This document shows, piece by piece, positions 1-7,164 of a stretch of 42,651 nt of DNA. Under the pieces are notes generated by a model. That model did not search any database. It saw nothing but the letters and a program-made list of their open reading frames with translations, and was not told the DNA's origin. How positions within the stretch are numbered: the first letter of the stretch is position 1; the number at the start of each line of letters is the position of its first letter. The position numbers and the translations under genes are program-made. Source of the stretch: CAZHVS01 sp964536015 (GTDB taxonomy: Bacteria > Bacteroidota > Ignavibacteria > Ignavibacteriales > Ignavibacteriaceae); NCBI GenBank assembly GCA_964536015.1, contig CAZHVS010000025.1:1-42651 (forward strand), in the 5' to 3' direction.

Positions 1-133
1 AGGGGTTTACAAGTGTAAAGTCGCATTCCTAAAATCAGGAATAGGGGTTTACAAGCGTAAAGTCGCATTCCTAAAATCAGGAATAGGGGTTTACAAGTGT
101 AAAGTCGCATTCCTAAAATCAGGAATAGGGGTT
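1..133. repeat. 42-bp tandem repeat array, about 3.2 copies, truncated at window edge
   Basis: Three consecutive 42-bp units occupy 1-42, 43-84 and 85-126, followed by a 7-bp partial unit at 127-133. The units are identical except for one T/C difference (AAGTGT versus AAGCGT). Each unit carries two short inverted repeats: TTTAC/GTAAA around a 4-nt loop, and ATTCCT/AGGAAT around AAAATC. The unit length is a multiple of three, so one + frame stays open from base 2 to a TGA at 161-163 and encodes a 14-residue repeat. One - frame is also open. I see no start codon context or coding signature and treat the array as an intergenic minisatellite. There are no unique spacers, so it is not CRISPR. Confidence 0.9.
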
Positions 134-260
134 GGTCAGATTATTTCTACTGCAAATTTTTGATGAGAATCCTTTTTATTTCATTCTGCAAATCAATTTT
201 GATAGGGTAATATTAGAATTGAGGAACGTAATAATCATAAATAATAGAAACAATAAATTG

Positions 261-280
261 AAACCAGAGTGCTGGTTTTT
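261..280 (+). terminator. Putative intrinsic terminator upstream of hrcA
   Basis: A 7-bp stem AAACCAG/CTGGTTT encloses the loop AGTG and is followed at once by a T run. It would end transcription from a gene to the left of the window before the hrcA promoter. Confidence 0.55.
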
Positions 281-307
281 CGTCTAACTTAATAGAAATA
301 GAATTCT

Positions 308-315
308 TATATTTG
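308..315 (+). promoter_or_regulatory. Candidate -7 promoter element for hrcA operon
   Basis: TATATTTG matches the Bacteroidota -7 consensus TAnnTTTG and lies 29 nt before the hrcA start. No clear TTTG -33 box stands 19-21 nt upstream, so the assignment is tentative. No CIRCE inverted repeat is visible between 134 and 344. Confidence 0.4.
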
Positions 316-344
316 GGTAGAAAAATTCAATTTATATAAGGTAA

Positions 345-1385
345 ATGAACCAAGAAGAATTAAACGATAGAGAAAAAAGTATTCTCCGTTACATAATCCA
401 GCAATTTATACTTACAGCATCGCCGGTGGGGTCAAGGAACATATCCCGTCATTATGATGTGGGTTTATCTCCCGCTTCAGTAAGAAATATTATGGCAGAC
501 CTTGAAGAGATGGGACTAATAGACCATCCTCATACTTCTGCGGGAAGAGTACCGACTGATAAGGGATACAGGGTTTATGTGGATAATCTTATGCAGGTTC
601 CTAATCTGAAGAGCAATGAAAAATCGAATATTGCAAAACAGATGGAACCATACCAGAATACTACCGATGAACTGATTTTGCTTGCTTCAAGATTATTGAG
701 TTCAATTACAAGACAGGTTGCTTGCGTTCTTTATCCAAAGCTGGATAGCGGTGTGCTGGAGAAAATTCAACTTGTTAGTTTATCTTCTAACAGGCTGCTT
801 ATTATTATTTCTATTAAAGCAGGGCTGGTTAAAACCATGACTCTGGAAGTTGACAGCGATATAAAGGACTCTCATCTTCATACAATTCAATCTTTACTTA
901 ATGAAAGACTGAGCGGTTTAACCCTTGCTGAAATCAGAACTACATTTAGAGAAAGATTTAGTGATGTGTCTGTAAACGACAAACCAATCCTTACATTGTT
1001 TGTGGATTCGGCAGATAAAATATTTACAGACTTCAAAACAAATGATAGAGTTATAATGTCTGGCACAAGAAATTTATTAAACCAGCCGGAGTTTGAAAAT
1101 CCAGAAAAGTTTGAAAGTGTAATTGAACTAATAGAGGATAAGGATATAGTAATTCACTTTTTTGAAAAAAATATTGAACGGAATAAAGACGGAGTAATTG
1201 TTTCAATAGGGAAAGAAAATCAATCTAAAAAATTTGAAGAATATAGTTTGGTTTCAAAGCAGTATCATGCAGGCGATGTTGAAGGAATGCTTGGAGTAAT
1301 TGGTCCACGAAGAATGGATTACTCAAGAATTGTAGCTATTGTAGATTATATTTCAAACATGTTATCAAACTATCTTAGCAGATAA
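345..1385 (+). CDS. hrcA: Heat-inducible transcription repressor HrcA
   Basis: This is a repressor of class I heat-shock genes that normally binds the CIRCE operator. The protein has 346 residues, the usual family length. Residues about 5-75 form the winged-helix DNA-binding part, with the family signature SPASVRNIMADLEEMGLI followed by HTSAGRVPTDKGYR. The rest is the GAF-like dimerisation and inserted domain, ending in the conserved DYSRIVAIVDYIS region. The ATG at 345 is the natural start. grpE follows after 5 nt and dnaJ after that, so it heads a chaperone operon. dnaK is not in this operon or in the window. The upstream region lacks a recognisable CIRCE, so autoregulation is not supported by visible sequence. 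Confidence 0.97.
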   Translation: MNQEELNDREKSILRYIIQQFILTASPVGSRNISRHYDVGLSPASVRNIMADLEEMGLIDHPHTSAGRVPTDKGYRVYVDNLMQVPNLKSNEKSNIAKQMEPYQNTTDELILLASRLLSSITRQVACVLYPKLDSGVLEKIQLVSLSSNRLLIIISIKAGLVKTMTLEVDSDIKDSHLHTIQSLLNERLSGLTLAEIRTTFRERFSDVSVNDKPILTLFVDSADKIFTDFKTNDRVIMSGTRNLLNQPEFENPEKFESVIELIEDKDIVIHFFEKNIERNKDGVIVSIGKENQSKKFEEYSLVSKQYHAGDVEGMLGVIGPRRMDYSRIVAIVDYISNMLSNYLSR

Positions 1386-1390
1386 AAATT

Positions 1391-2017
1391 ATGAAAGACA
1401 AAAAGAACAAAATGGAAAAAAATACAGAAGAAATAAAAGAACAATTAACAGAAGAATCTCAGGCAGAAAAAACTCAGGAAGAAAAACCAGTTGAAGAAAA
1501 TAATGAAGCACAAAAAATTTCTGAACTGGAAAAAGAACTGAATGACTACAAAGATAAATTTGTGCGAAAAGTTGCTGAGTTCGAAAATTATAAACGCAGA
1601 ACAGAAAATGAACAGGTAAATTTAATTAAATACGGAGCAGAATCGTTTATAGTTAAATTCCTTCCTGTTATTGATGATTTTGAACGCTCATTAAAACACA
1701 TTGATGAAACTTCTGACGGCAAAGCAATTGGTGAAGGCATAAGACTTATCTTCGATAAGATGATGAAGATACTTGAAGACAGCGGAGTAAAAAAGATAGA
1801 AGCAATCGGTAAACCTTTCGATGTGCATTACCACGAAGCAATAATGCAAAGACCCGCAGAAGGTTATGCTCCTCATACTGTTCTTGAGGAAATACAATCA
1901 GGCTATATGCTTAAAGATAAAGTGATAAGGCATTCACTTGTAATTGTAAGTGATGATTCATCCTCACAAAAATCAGATAGCTCAGAAGAAAATAACAATA
2001 CCGAAAGCAAAGAATAA
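1391..2017 (+). CDS. grpE: Nucleotide exchange factor GrpE
   Basis: GrpE releases ADP from DnaK and works with DnaJ in the cytoplasmic Hsp70 cycle. The 208-residue protein begins with a Lys/Glu-rich low-complexity stretch (about 1-45). A coiled coil follows that contains the conserved KFVRKVAEFENYKRRTE segment (about 56-72). The C-terminal beta domain contains GVKKIEAIGKPFDVHYHEA and a final VIRHSLVIVS strand. Both ends match the family. An internal ATG at residue 8 is an alternative start. It is spaced 5 nt from hrcA and 2 nt from dnaJ, which implies co-transcription and probably translational coupling. Confidence 0.97.
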   Translation: MKDKKNKMEKNTEEIKEQLTEESQAEKTQEEKPVEENNEAQKISELEKELNDYKDKFVRKVAEFENYKRRTENEQVNLIKYGAESFIVKFLPVIDDFERSLKHIDETSDGKAIGEGIRLIFDKMMKILEDSGVKKIEAIGKPFDVHYHEAIMQRPAEGYAPHTVLEEIQSGYMLKDKVIRHSLVIVSDDSSSQKSDSSEENNNTESKE

Positions 2018-2019
2018 CT

Positions 2020-3171
2020 ATGGCAAAAAGAGATTACTATGAAGTGCTTGGTGTAGCTAAAACAGCAAGCGATGATGAAATAAAAAAAGCTTATCGAAAA
2101 TTAGCTATGCAATATCATCCGGACCGCAACCCGGATAACAAAGAAGCAGAAGAAAAATTCAAAGAAGCTGCAGAAGCCTATGAAGTTCTTAGCGATAAAG
2201 AAAAACGCTCCAAGTATGATAGATTTGGTCATAATGGTTTGCGCGGCGGACAGGACTTCCATGATTTCTCAAACTTCCAAGATATTTTTTCTCATTTCTC
2301 AGATATCTTTGGCGGCTCTTCTATATTTGATGATTTCTTTGGCGGTTCTTCAGGTCGTTCACGCGGTGGAAGAAGAAGAGGAACAGGAACTCCCGGTAGT
2401 GATTTAAGAGTAACATTAAAACTTACTCTTGAAGAAATTGCATCGGGTGTAACTAAAAAAATTAAACTAAAGAAATATGTTAAATGCAACTCCTGCGGCG
2501 GCTCAGGCTCCGAAGGAGGAACATCAAAAAAAACTTGTCCCGCTTGTAATGGTACAGGAGAAGTAAGACAGGTTTCCCGTTCTGTATTTGGACAATTTGT
2601 AAATATTCAACCTTGTGCAAACTGCAACGGAGAAGGTTATGTGATAGACAAACCCTGTAAGAAGTGTATGGGTGATGGAAGAATCCAGGAAGAAGAAACT
2701 GTTAAAATTGAAGTCCCTGCTGGAGTATCTGATGGAAATTATATGACATTAAGAGGTGAAGGAAATGCCGGTTTACGAGGTGGACAACCCGGTGATATTC
2801 TTGTTGTATTTCAGGAACAACCACATCAATACTTTGTGAGAGAAGGGGACAATATAATCTATGATTTGTTTATCAGTTTTCCTGATATTGTTCTTGGAAC
2901 TGATGTAGAAGTTCCTACTCTTACCGGAAAAGCAAAATTAAAAATTGATCCGGGTACACAACACGGAAAATTACTTCGTATGAGAGAAAAAGGAATTCAG
3001 CATCTTAATCAACACGGCTCAGGTGATCAGCTCGTAAGGGTTAACATAATTGTCCCTAAAAAAATAAATAACCGCGAACGTGAACTGTTAAAAGAATTGA
3101 ACGAATCTCCCAACATAAAAGGAAATACAAACAGTGAAGAAAAGGGCTTCTTCAAAAGGTTTGGTTTATAA
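2020..3171 (+). CDS. dnaJ: Chaperone protein DnaJ (type I Hsp40)
   Basis: DnaJ stimulates DnaK ATPase activity and delivers unfolded clients. The domain order is complete over 383 residues. The J domain (1-70) has HPD at 33-35. A Gly/Phe-rich linker follows (about 72-125). The zinc-binding region has four CxxCxGxG-type repeats (CNSCGGSG, CPACNGTG, CANCNGEG, CKKCMGDG). The C-terminal substrate-binding and dimerisation domains are intact. The fourth zinc repeat has Met in place of one variable residue, which is harmless to zinc binding. It is the last gene of the hrcA-grpE-dnaJ operon, and a 115-nt gap separates it from the ComEA-like gene. Confidence 0.98.
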   Translation: MAKRDYYEVLGVAKTASDDEIKKAYRKLAMQYHPDRNPDNKEAEEKFKEAAEAYEVLSDKEKRSKYDRFGHNGLRGGQDFHDFSNFQDIFSHFSDIFGGSSIFDDFFGGSSGRSRGGRRRGTGTPGSDLRVTLKLTLEEIASGVTKKIKLKKYVKCNSCGGSGSEGGTSKKTCPACNGTGEVRQVSRSVFGQFVNIQPCANCNGEGYVIDKPCKKCMGDGRIQEEETVKIEVPAGVSDGNYMTLRGEGNAGLRGGQPGDILVVFQEQPHQYFVREGDNIIYDLFISFPDIVLGTDVEVPTLTGKAKLKIDPGTQHGKLLRMREKGIQHLNQHGSGDQLVRVNIIVPKKINNRERELLKELNESPNIKGNTNSEEKGFFKRFGL

Positions 3172-3256
3172 CAAATTTCTTTGCAGTAACAAAAATTAAA
3201 GTATAAGATTCTCATCGTTCTTCACTTTTATTTTTCAATCTTAATTATTTTTATCT

Positions 3257-3264
3257 TAATTTTG
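3257..3264 (+). promoter_or_regulatory. Candidate -7 promoter element upstream of the comEA-like gene
   Basis: TAATTTTG fits TAnnTTTG and lies 22 nt before the ATG at 3287. A convincing -33 element is not seen in this A/T-rich gap, so chance is possible. Confidence 0.3.
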
Positions 3265-3286
3265 TTGAGAATGTTTCTTAATTAAG

Positions 3287-3769
3287 ATGAAATTGATTGA
3301 TAAGTTATCACATAAGATAGGGCTGACAGTAACCGAAATAAAAGTGATTGTTTTTCTATTTGTCATACTTTTAATCGGTTATTCGGTAAAAATTTATAAT
3401 TCATTTTCTTCTGAAAAGGGAAATGATTATGATTATGCGTTGCAGGATAGCTTATTTATGTACGCTAATATTGAGGACGAAGAGTTAGTTCAAAGTGATT
3501 CTGTGAAAAGTGAAATACTTGGATTTAATAAAACAACTACGCCCACTGGCAAAAAGAATATTGAGATAAAAGAAAAAAGTATTAACCTTAATACAGCATC
3601 AAAAGAAGAGTTATCAATGTTGCCCGGTATTGGAGTAAAAACTGCTGAAAATATTATTCTTTTCAGGAAGAAAGCAGGTAAATTTAATAATATAAATGAG
3701 TTGATGAATATTAGTCGTATTGGACCGGCAAGATTTGAAAAACTGAAGAAATATATTTTTGTAAAATAA
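3287..3769 (+). CDS. ComEA-like helix-hairpin-helix DNA-binding protein
   Basis: This is probably an envelope-anchored DNA-binding protein of the ComEA type, which holds incoming DNA during natural transformation. The 160-residue protein has one N-terminal membrane segment (about 21-38). A polar linker of about 60 residues follows. The C-terminal pair of helix-hairpin-helix motifs (about 100-160) has the hallmark INLNTASKEELSMLPGIG, then a second hairpin ending ISRIGPARFEKLKKYI. That layout matches ComEA; the linker sequence is not conserved. The next gene, 12 nt on, encodes a PilM-like protein, and a comF homologue lies at 8794-9480. The window therefore holds at least two competence-type genes. 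Uptake function is inferred, since many ComEA-like proteins have unknown roles. Confidence 0.8.
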   Translation: MKLIDKLSHKIGLTVTEIKVIVFLFVILLIGYSVKIYNSFSSEKGNDYDYALQDSLFMYANIEDEELVQSDSVKSEILGFNKTTTPTGKKNIEIKEKSINLNTASKEELSMLPGIGVKTAENIILFRKKAGKFNNINELMNISRIGPARFEKLKKYIFVK

Positions 3770-3781
3770 CAGGAAGAATAA

Positions 3782-4708
3782 ATGTCAATATTTGAAGGAC
3801 GAATTGGAGTTGATATTTCAGCGAATAAAATACAAGTGGTTGAACTTGGTTTTAATGGCAATGAATTTATCCTTAACTACATTGATGAAGCTTACTTTGA
3901 AGACTCGATTAATTTGAAAACAGACAAAGAGGCAAAAATTCATTCCATTCTGCAAATTGCATTAAATGAAATTCTAATGAAGAGAATTTTTTCTACAAAT
4001 AAAATTGCTGTTACTCTTCCGGTTGAGCTGTTTTTGATTCACCAGTTGCCATTCGATAACACTTTATTGCAGCATGATGTTCTGGAAGAATTTAAGTGGG
4101 AATATTCAATTCTGTATCCTCATCTCAAAGTTGATGAACTTGCTTTTCAATCTTACGAAATTATAAAAAATCCTTTTTACCAGCTTAATTCCTGCATTGT
4201 TGCGGCAATAAATAAAAAGCACTTAAATACTGTTTTGTCATTTTTTCTGAAAAATAATTTTGAATTAAAATTTGTTGATAATTCACACTTTGCATTTGAT
4301 AAAGCATTGAATTTATCAGCTTCAGCTAATCTTGATGGGGTAAATTTAAGTGTTTTTTATGCAGCTAATATTCTCTCGGTTGAATTACTGCATAATGGCA
4401 AACCGTTTTACTATAAATATTTCAAACTCAATGCAATCAGTGAAATATACAAAGTGATAGAACATTTGCTTACGGGTAGTGAGAATATTAAAGTATCGAA
4501 AAATGAAATAAATGTGATTTATTTCGGTGGTGAGGAAGTAAATCCTGCATTTATTCAATCATTTGAAGAAAAAATTCAAATAAAAGTTATCAATTTTAAT
4601 CCATTTAGTAATCTTCTTGCAGAAAAAAGTCTGAACACTTCCAAATTTTATAAAGAAAAAAATTATATGTTTGCTTCTGCTGCGGGAATTTCTTACAGGC
4701 TTATTTAG
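3782..4708 (+). CDS. PilM-like actin-fold protein (hypothetical)
   Basis: I recognise an actin/ASKHA-type beginning (IGVDISANKIQVVEL, residues 8-22), as in PilM/FtsA-like proteins that assemble type IV pili or secretion platforms on the inner face of the membrane. The remaining sequence of the 308-residue protein is weakly conserved and has no signal peptide or membrane segment. A second glycine-containing phosphate-like motif (VIYFGGEEVNPAF) lies near residues 245-257. It starts 12 nt after the ComEA-like gene and ends 3 nt before rsmD, so it belongs to this operon. No pilN, pilO or pilQ genes are adjacent, so a pilus role is only an inference. It could be an unrelated ASKHA-family protein. 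Confidence 0.5.
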   Translation: MSIFEGRIGVDISANKIQVVELGFNGNEFILNYIDEAYFEDSINLKTDKEAKIHSILQIALNEILMKRIFSTNKIAVTLPVELFLIHQLPFDNTLLQHDVLEEFKWEYSILYPHLKVDELAFQSYEIIKNPFYQLNSCIVAAINKKHLNTVLSFFLKNNFELKFVDNSHFAFDKALNLSASANLDGVNLSVFYAANILSVELLHNGKPFYYKYFKLNAISEIYKVIEHLLTGSENIKVSKNEINVIYFGGEEVNPAFIQSFEEKIQIKVINFNPFSNLLAEKSLNTSKFYKEKNYMFASAAGISYRLI

Positions 4709-4711
4709 TAA

Positions 4712-5290
4712 ATGCGTCTCAGAATCATTTCCGGTTTTCTTGGCGGAAGATTTATTAAAGCACCTGATTCAAAATTTACTCGTCCTACTACTGATAGAGT
4801 TAGAGAAACTCTTTTTAATATCCTAAATAATATTTTTGATTTTGAAGATAAGCAGATTTTAGATTTATATTCAGGCTCAGGCTCACTTGGTTTTGAGTGT
4901 CTTAGCAGAGGAGCGAAGTCAGTAGATTTTGTCGAAAAGAATTTTTCTGTTTATAATAATCTTCTTGGAAATATAAGCTCACTTGGAGTTGAAGAATTCT
5001 GCAAGATAATTAAAACTTCAGCATTAGTTTTTACGTCTAAAAAATCAGAAAAGAAATATGATCTGATACTTGCAGATCCTCCGTTCTTTGAATATGATAT
5101 TCATAAAGTCGTGGAAAATATCTTAAAAAATGAATTCCTTGCAGGAGATGGAATTATGATTGTTGAAAGATCAATCCAAACACGGGAGAAAGATGAAAAT
5201 AATTTTGGAATTAAATCTTTCAGACGTATTGGCGATACTTTGTTGTACATATTCTGCAGTGAGAAGAAAGGAATTCTTTCCAATGAATAG
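4712..5290 (+). CDS. rsmD: 16S rRNA (guanine(966)-N(2))-methyltransferase RsmD
   Basis: RsmD uses S-adenosylmethionine to methylate N2 of G966 in 16S rRNA during 30S assembly. The 192-residue protein has the family opening MRLRIISGFLGGRFIKAP and a TRPTTDRVRETLFNIL segment. The SAM-binding motif I is LDLYSGSGSLGFECLSRGA (about 50-68). The catalytic DPPF motif (LILADPPFFEYD) lies near residues 118-129. Length and motif order are typical. It follows the PilM-like gene by 3 nt. In many bacteria coaD follows rsmD; here a promoter-bearing gap and panD follow instead. Confidence 0.95.
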   Translation: MRLRIISGFLGGRFIKAPDSKFTRPTTDRVRETLFNILNNIFDFEDKQILDLYSGSGSLGFECLSRGAKSVDFVEKNFSVYNNLLGNISSLGVEEFCKIIKTSALVFTSKKSEKKYDLILADPPFFEYDIHKVVENILKNEFLAGDGIMIVERSIQTREKDENNFGIKSFRRIGDTLLYIFCSEKKGILSNE

Positions 5291-5314
5291 TTGTTTTATT
5301 TATGTATTTGTACC

Positions 5315-5346
5315 TTGATACAAAAAAATATTTATGACTATATTTG
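5315..5346 (+). promoter_or_regulatory. Candidate Bacteroidota-type promoter for panD
   Basis: TTG at 5315-5317, a 21-nt spacer and TATATTTG at 5339-5346 match the TTTG / TAnnTTTG architecture. The -7 box ends 22 nt before the panD ATG, which would give a short leader. Confidence 0.5.
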
Positions 5347-5368
5347 AAGTGTAAAAAGTTGAGATATA

Positions 5369-5725
5369 ATGACAAGAGAAATGTTTAAATCAAAAATCCA
5401 CAGAGCGACTGTTACACAGGCGGAGTTGTTCTATGAAGGAAGTATAACTGTGGATAAAAAATTACTTGATGCTGCTGATATATTACCATATGAAAAAGTC
5501 CAGGTTGTAAATCTCAATAATGGTAACAGGCTCGAAACTTATGCGCTGGAAGGTCCGAGAGATAGTGGAATGATTTGCTTAAATGGTCCTGCTGCACGAC
5601 TTGGATATATTGGCGATGAAGTAATAATTATTACTTATTCTCAAATGGAAGAAGAAGAAGCAAAAAAACACAAACCTACGGTGGTTCTTGTTGATAAACA
5701 AAATAAAATTATGAAAGTTATTTAA
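5369..5725 (+). CDS. panD: Aspartate 1-decarboxylase (pyruvoyl-dependent)
   Basis: PanD converts L-aspartate to beta-alanine for pantothenate and CoA synthesis. It is made as a pro-enzyme that cleaves itself between Gly24 and Ser25, turning Ser25 into the pyruvoyl cofactor. The sequence shows YEGSITVD with Gly24-Ser25, Lys9, Arg54 and Tyr58 in the expected places, and the LNGPAARLGYIGDEVIIITY segment (about 71-90). At 118 residues it is close to the usual length. It has its own likely promoter and is followed by an unrelated secreted-protein gene. coaE, a later CoA-pathway gene, lies at 27634-28242 on the other strand. Confidence 0.97.
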   Translation: MTREMFKSKIHRATVTQAELFYEGSITVDKKLLDAADILPYEKVQVVNLNNGNRLETYALEGPRDSGMICLNGPAARLGYIGDEVIIITYSQMEEEEAKKHKPTVVLVDKQNKIMKVI

Positions 5726-5757
5726 TACTTAATTTGATTGAAAGCATGGTTAAGTTT

Positions 5758-6255
5758 ATGAAAAATGTATTTATCCTTTTATTAACATTTTCAGTTTTAA
5801 CTTTAGCACAGTTTAAAGATAAAGAAATATTCAAACCAACAGTTAAAGATGCTATTACAGCTCCAACATCAAATTTAATTTTTGGGTTAATTGATCCAAA
5901 TAGTTTTACAATGAATCATTCTTTTAATCTTTCTTATTCAATGTTTGGAAGCAATGCATTGGCATTAAGCATTTATACCAACAGTCTAAAATACAAGTTT
6001 ACTGATAATCTTGATGTACAGGTAGATGCGAGTATAATTCAATCTCCTTATTCATCCTTCGGTAAGAATTTTCAAAATCAAATTGGTGGAATATATCTTA
6101 CCCGTGCAGAATTGAATTATAAGCCTTGGGAAAATTTTTCAGTGTCTGTTTTATACAGAAATCTTCCTGCTAATTTTTATTCTCCATATTATTATGGAAA
6201 TTATAATGGTTTTGGAAGAGGTTACTTTGACAATGATTTTTTTATCGGTAAATAA
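5758..6255 (+). CDS. Hypothetical secreted/outer-membrane protein
   Basis: I do not recognise the family. The ATG at 5758 is chosen because it places a clean signal peptide at the N-terminus (MKNVFILLLTFSVLTLAQF). Earlier in-frame starts (TTG 5734, ATG 5746) only add a short polar extension. The mature part of about 148 residues alternates polar and aromatic residues and has short strands ending in aromatics (for example ELNYKPWENFSVSVLYRN), which suggests a beta-rich envelope protein. The C-terminus is rich in Tyr, Gly, Asn and Phe. It lies 32 nt after panD, and its stop codon overlaps the open frame that leads into the LytR_C gene, so the two may be coupled. Confidence 0.6.
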   Translation: MKNVFILLLTFSVLTLAQFKDKEIFKPTVKDAITAPTSNLIFGLIDPNSFTMNHSFNLSYSMFGSNALALSIYTNSLKYKFTDNLDVQVDASIIQSPYSSFGKNFQNQIGGIYLTRAELNYKPWENFSVSVLYRNLPANFYSPYYYGNYNGFGRGYFDNDFFIGK

Positions 6256-6272
6256 AAAATCAGGATAGTAAA

Positions 6273-6758
6273 ATCTTAAAAGCTAAAACACAATCTCAAT
6301 TATCTTCATCCAATTCTGTAAGAATTAAGAATATATTTTTAATTTTTATTTTCATCCTTTCATTGATAAGTGCATATCTCTCATATTCTTTTGTAAATAA
6401 AATTATAAGTTATAATCATCATAAAGAAAATCTTTTAACAGTAAAAGATTCCACATTAAAAGTTGAGATTCTTAATGGTTGCGGGGTTGAAGGTGTCTGC
6501 GATACTTTAACAAATTTTTTAAGAACGAACAAAATTGATGTTGTTTCTACAGGTAATTATTCTTCTTTTGATATTGATAACACAATCATTATCGATAGGA
6601 TTGGAAGCGACATTAACACAAAAAGAATTGCTGAACTTCTGAATGTGAAAGAGGAAAATATAATACAATTAATTAACAAAGATTATTTACTTGATGTTAC
6701 CGTAATTGTCGGTAAGGATTTATATAGATTAGTTCCACTAAACAGAGGATTAAATTGA
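6273..6758 (+). CDS. Membrane-anchored LytR_C-domain protein (apparent ATC start)
   Basis: The C-terminal half (LKVEILNGCGVEGVCDTL onward) is a LytR/CpsA C-terminal-type domain, common in envelope proteins and of uncertain function. The frame is open from 6252. An N-terminal membrane segment (NIFLIFIFILSLISAYLSYSF, codons 6330-6392) lies largely before the first TTG at 6363, so that TTG would cut the anchor. No ATG, GTG or TTG exists between 6252 and 6363. The ATC at 6273 has AGGA at 6262-6265, 7 nt upstream, and gives a 161-residue protein. ATT at 6324 is another option but lacks a Shine-Dalgarno motif. The TGA stop overlaps the TTG start of rsfS by 3 nt, so this gene and rsfS form an operon. 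Confidence 0.7.
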   Translation: MLKAKTQSQLSSSNSVRIKNIFLIFIFILSLISAYLSYSFVNKIISYNHHKENLLTVKDSTLKVEILNGCGVEGVCDTLTNFLRTNKIDVVSTGNYSSFDIDNTIIIDRIGSDINTKRIAELLNVKEENIIQLINKDYLLDVTVIVGKDLYRLVPLNRGLN

Positions 6759-7162
6759 CTAAAGAAAACGTGCTTAAAAAAATTATAAACTCAATCTTCG
6801 AAAAGAAGGGAACAGATGTTAAAATAATTGATTTAAGAAACGTAACATCGGTTACGGATTATTTTATTATTTGTTCTGCTGATTCTGATACTCAGGTTAA
6901 AGCAATTGCAGATCATATCGAAAAATCCTTGAAAGACGAAGGTGAAAAAGTCTGGCATAAGGAAGGATACTCTGCTTTGCAATGGGTATTGCTCGATTTT
7001 GTCGATTTTGTTGTTCACGTTTTCCGAAACGAAACAAGAAATATTTATAACCTCGAAAAACTATGGGGAGATGCTCCCATTATTGATGTTGAAGACAAAC
7101 CTGTAAAAACAAAAAAAACAAGTACCCGAATAACTAAAAAAACTAAACTGAAAGAAGAATAA
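6755..7162 (+). CDS. rsfS: Ribosomal silencing factor RsfS
   Basis: RsfS (DUF143/Iojap family) binds ribosomal protein uL14 and blocks joining of the ribosomal subunits when nutrients are scarce. The core signatures are intact in order: VKIIDLRNVTSVTDYFIIC (about 21-39), a conserved segment QVKAIADHIEKSLKDEGEK, WHKEGYSALQWVLLDF, VDFVVHVF and YNLEKLWGDAP near residue 106. The 135-residue length is normal, with a Lys/Thr-rich C-terminal tail. The start is TTG at 6755, overlapping the preceding stop (ATTGA arrangement), which indicates translational coupling. argS follows 2 nt later, also with a TTG start. Confidence 0.95.
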   Translation: MTKENVLKKIINSIFEKKGTDVKIIDLRNVTSVTDYFIICSADSDTQVKAIADHIEKSLKDEGEKVWHKEGYSALQWVLLDFVDFVVHVFRNETRNIYNLEKLWGDAPIIDVEDKPVKTKKTSTRITKKTKLKEE

Positions 7163-7164
7163 TT

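Noticed and set aside
1..133. CRISPR array
   Set aside because: The units are head-to-tail without unique spacers.
261..280. CIRCE half site GAGTGCT
   Set aside because: There is no partner TTAGCACTC arm, and the bases belong to a terminator hairpin.
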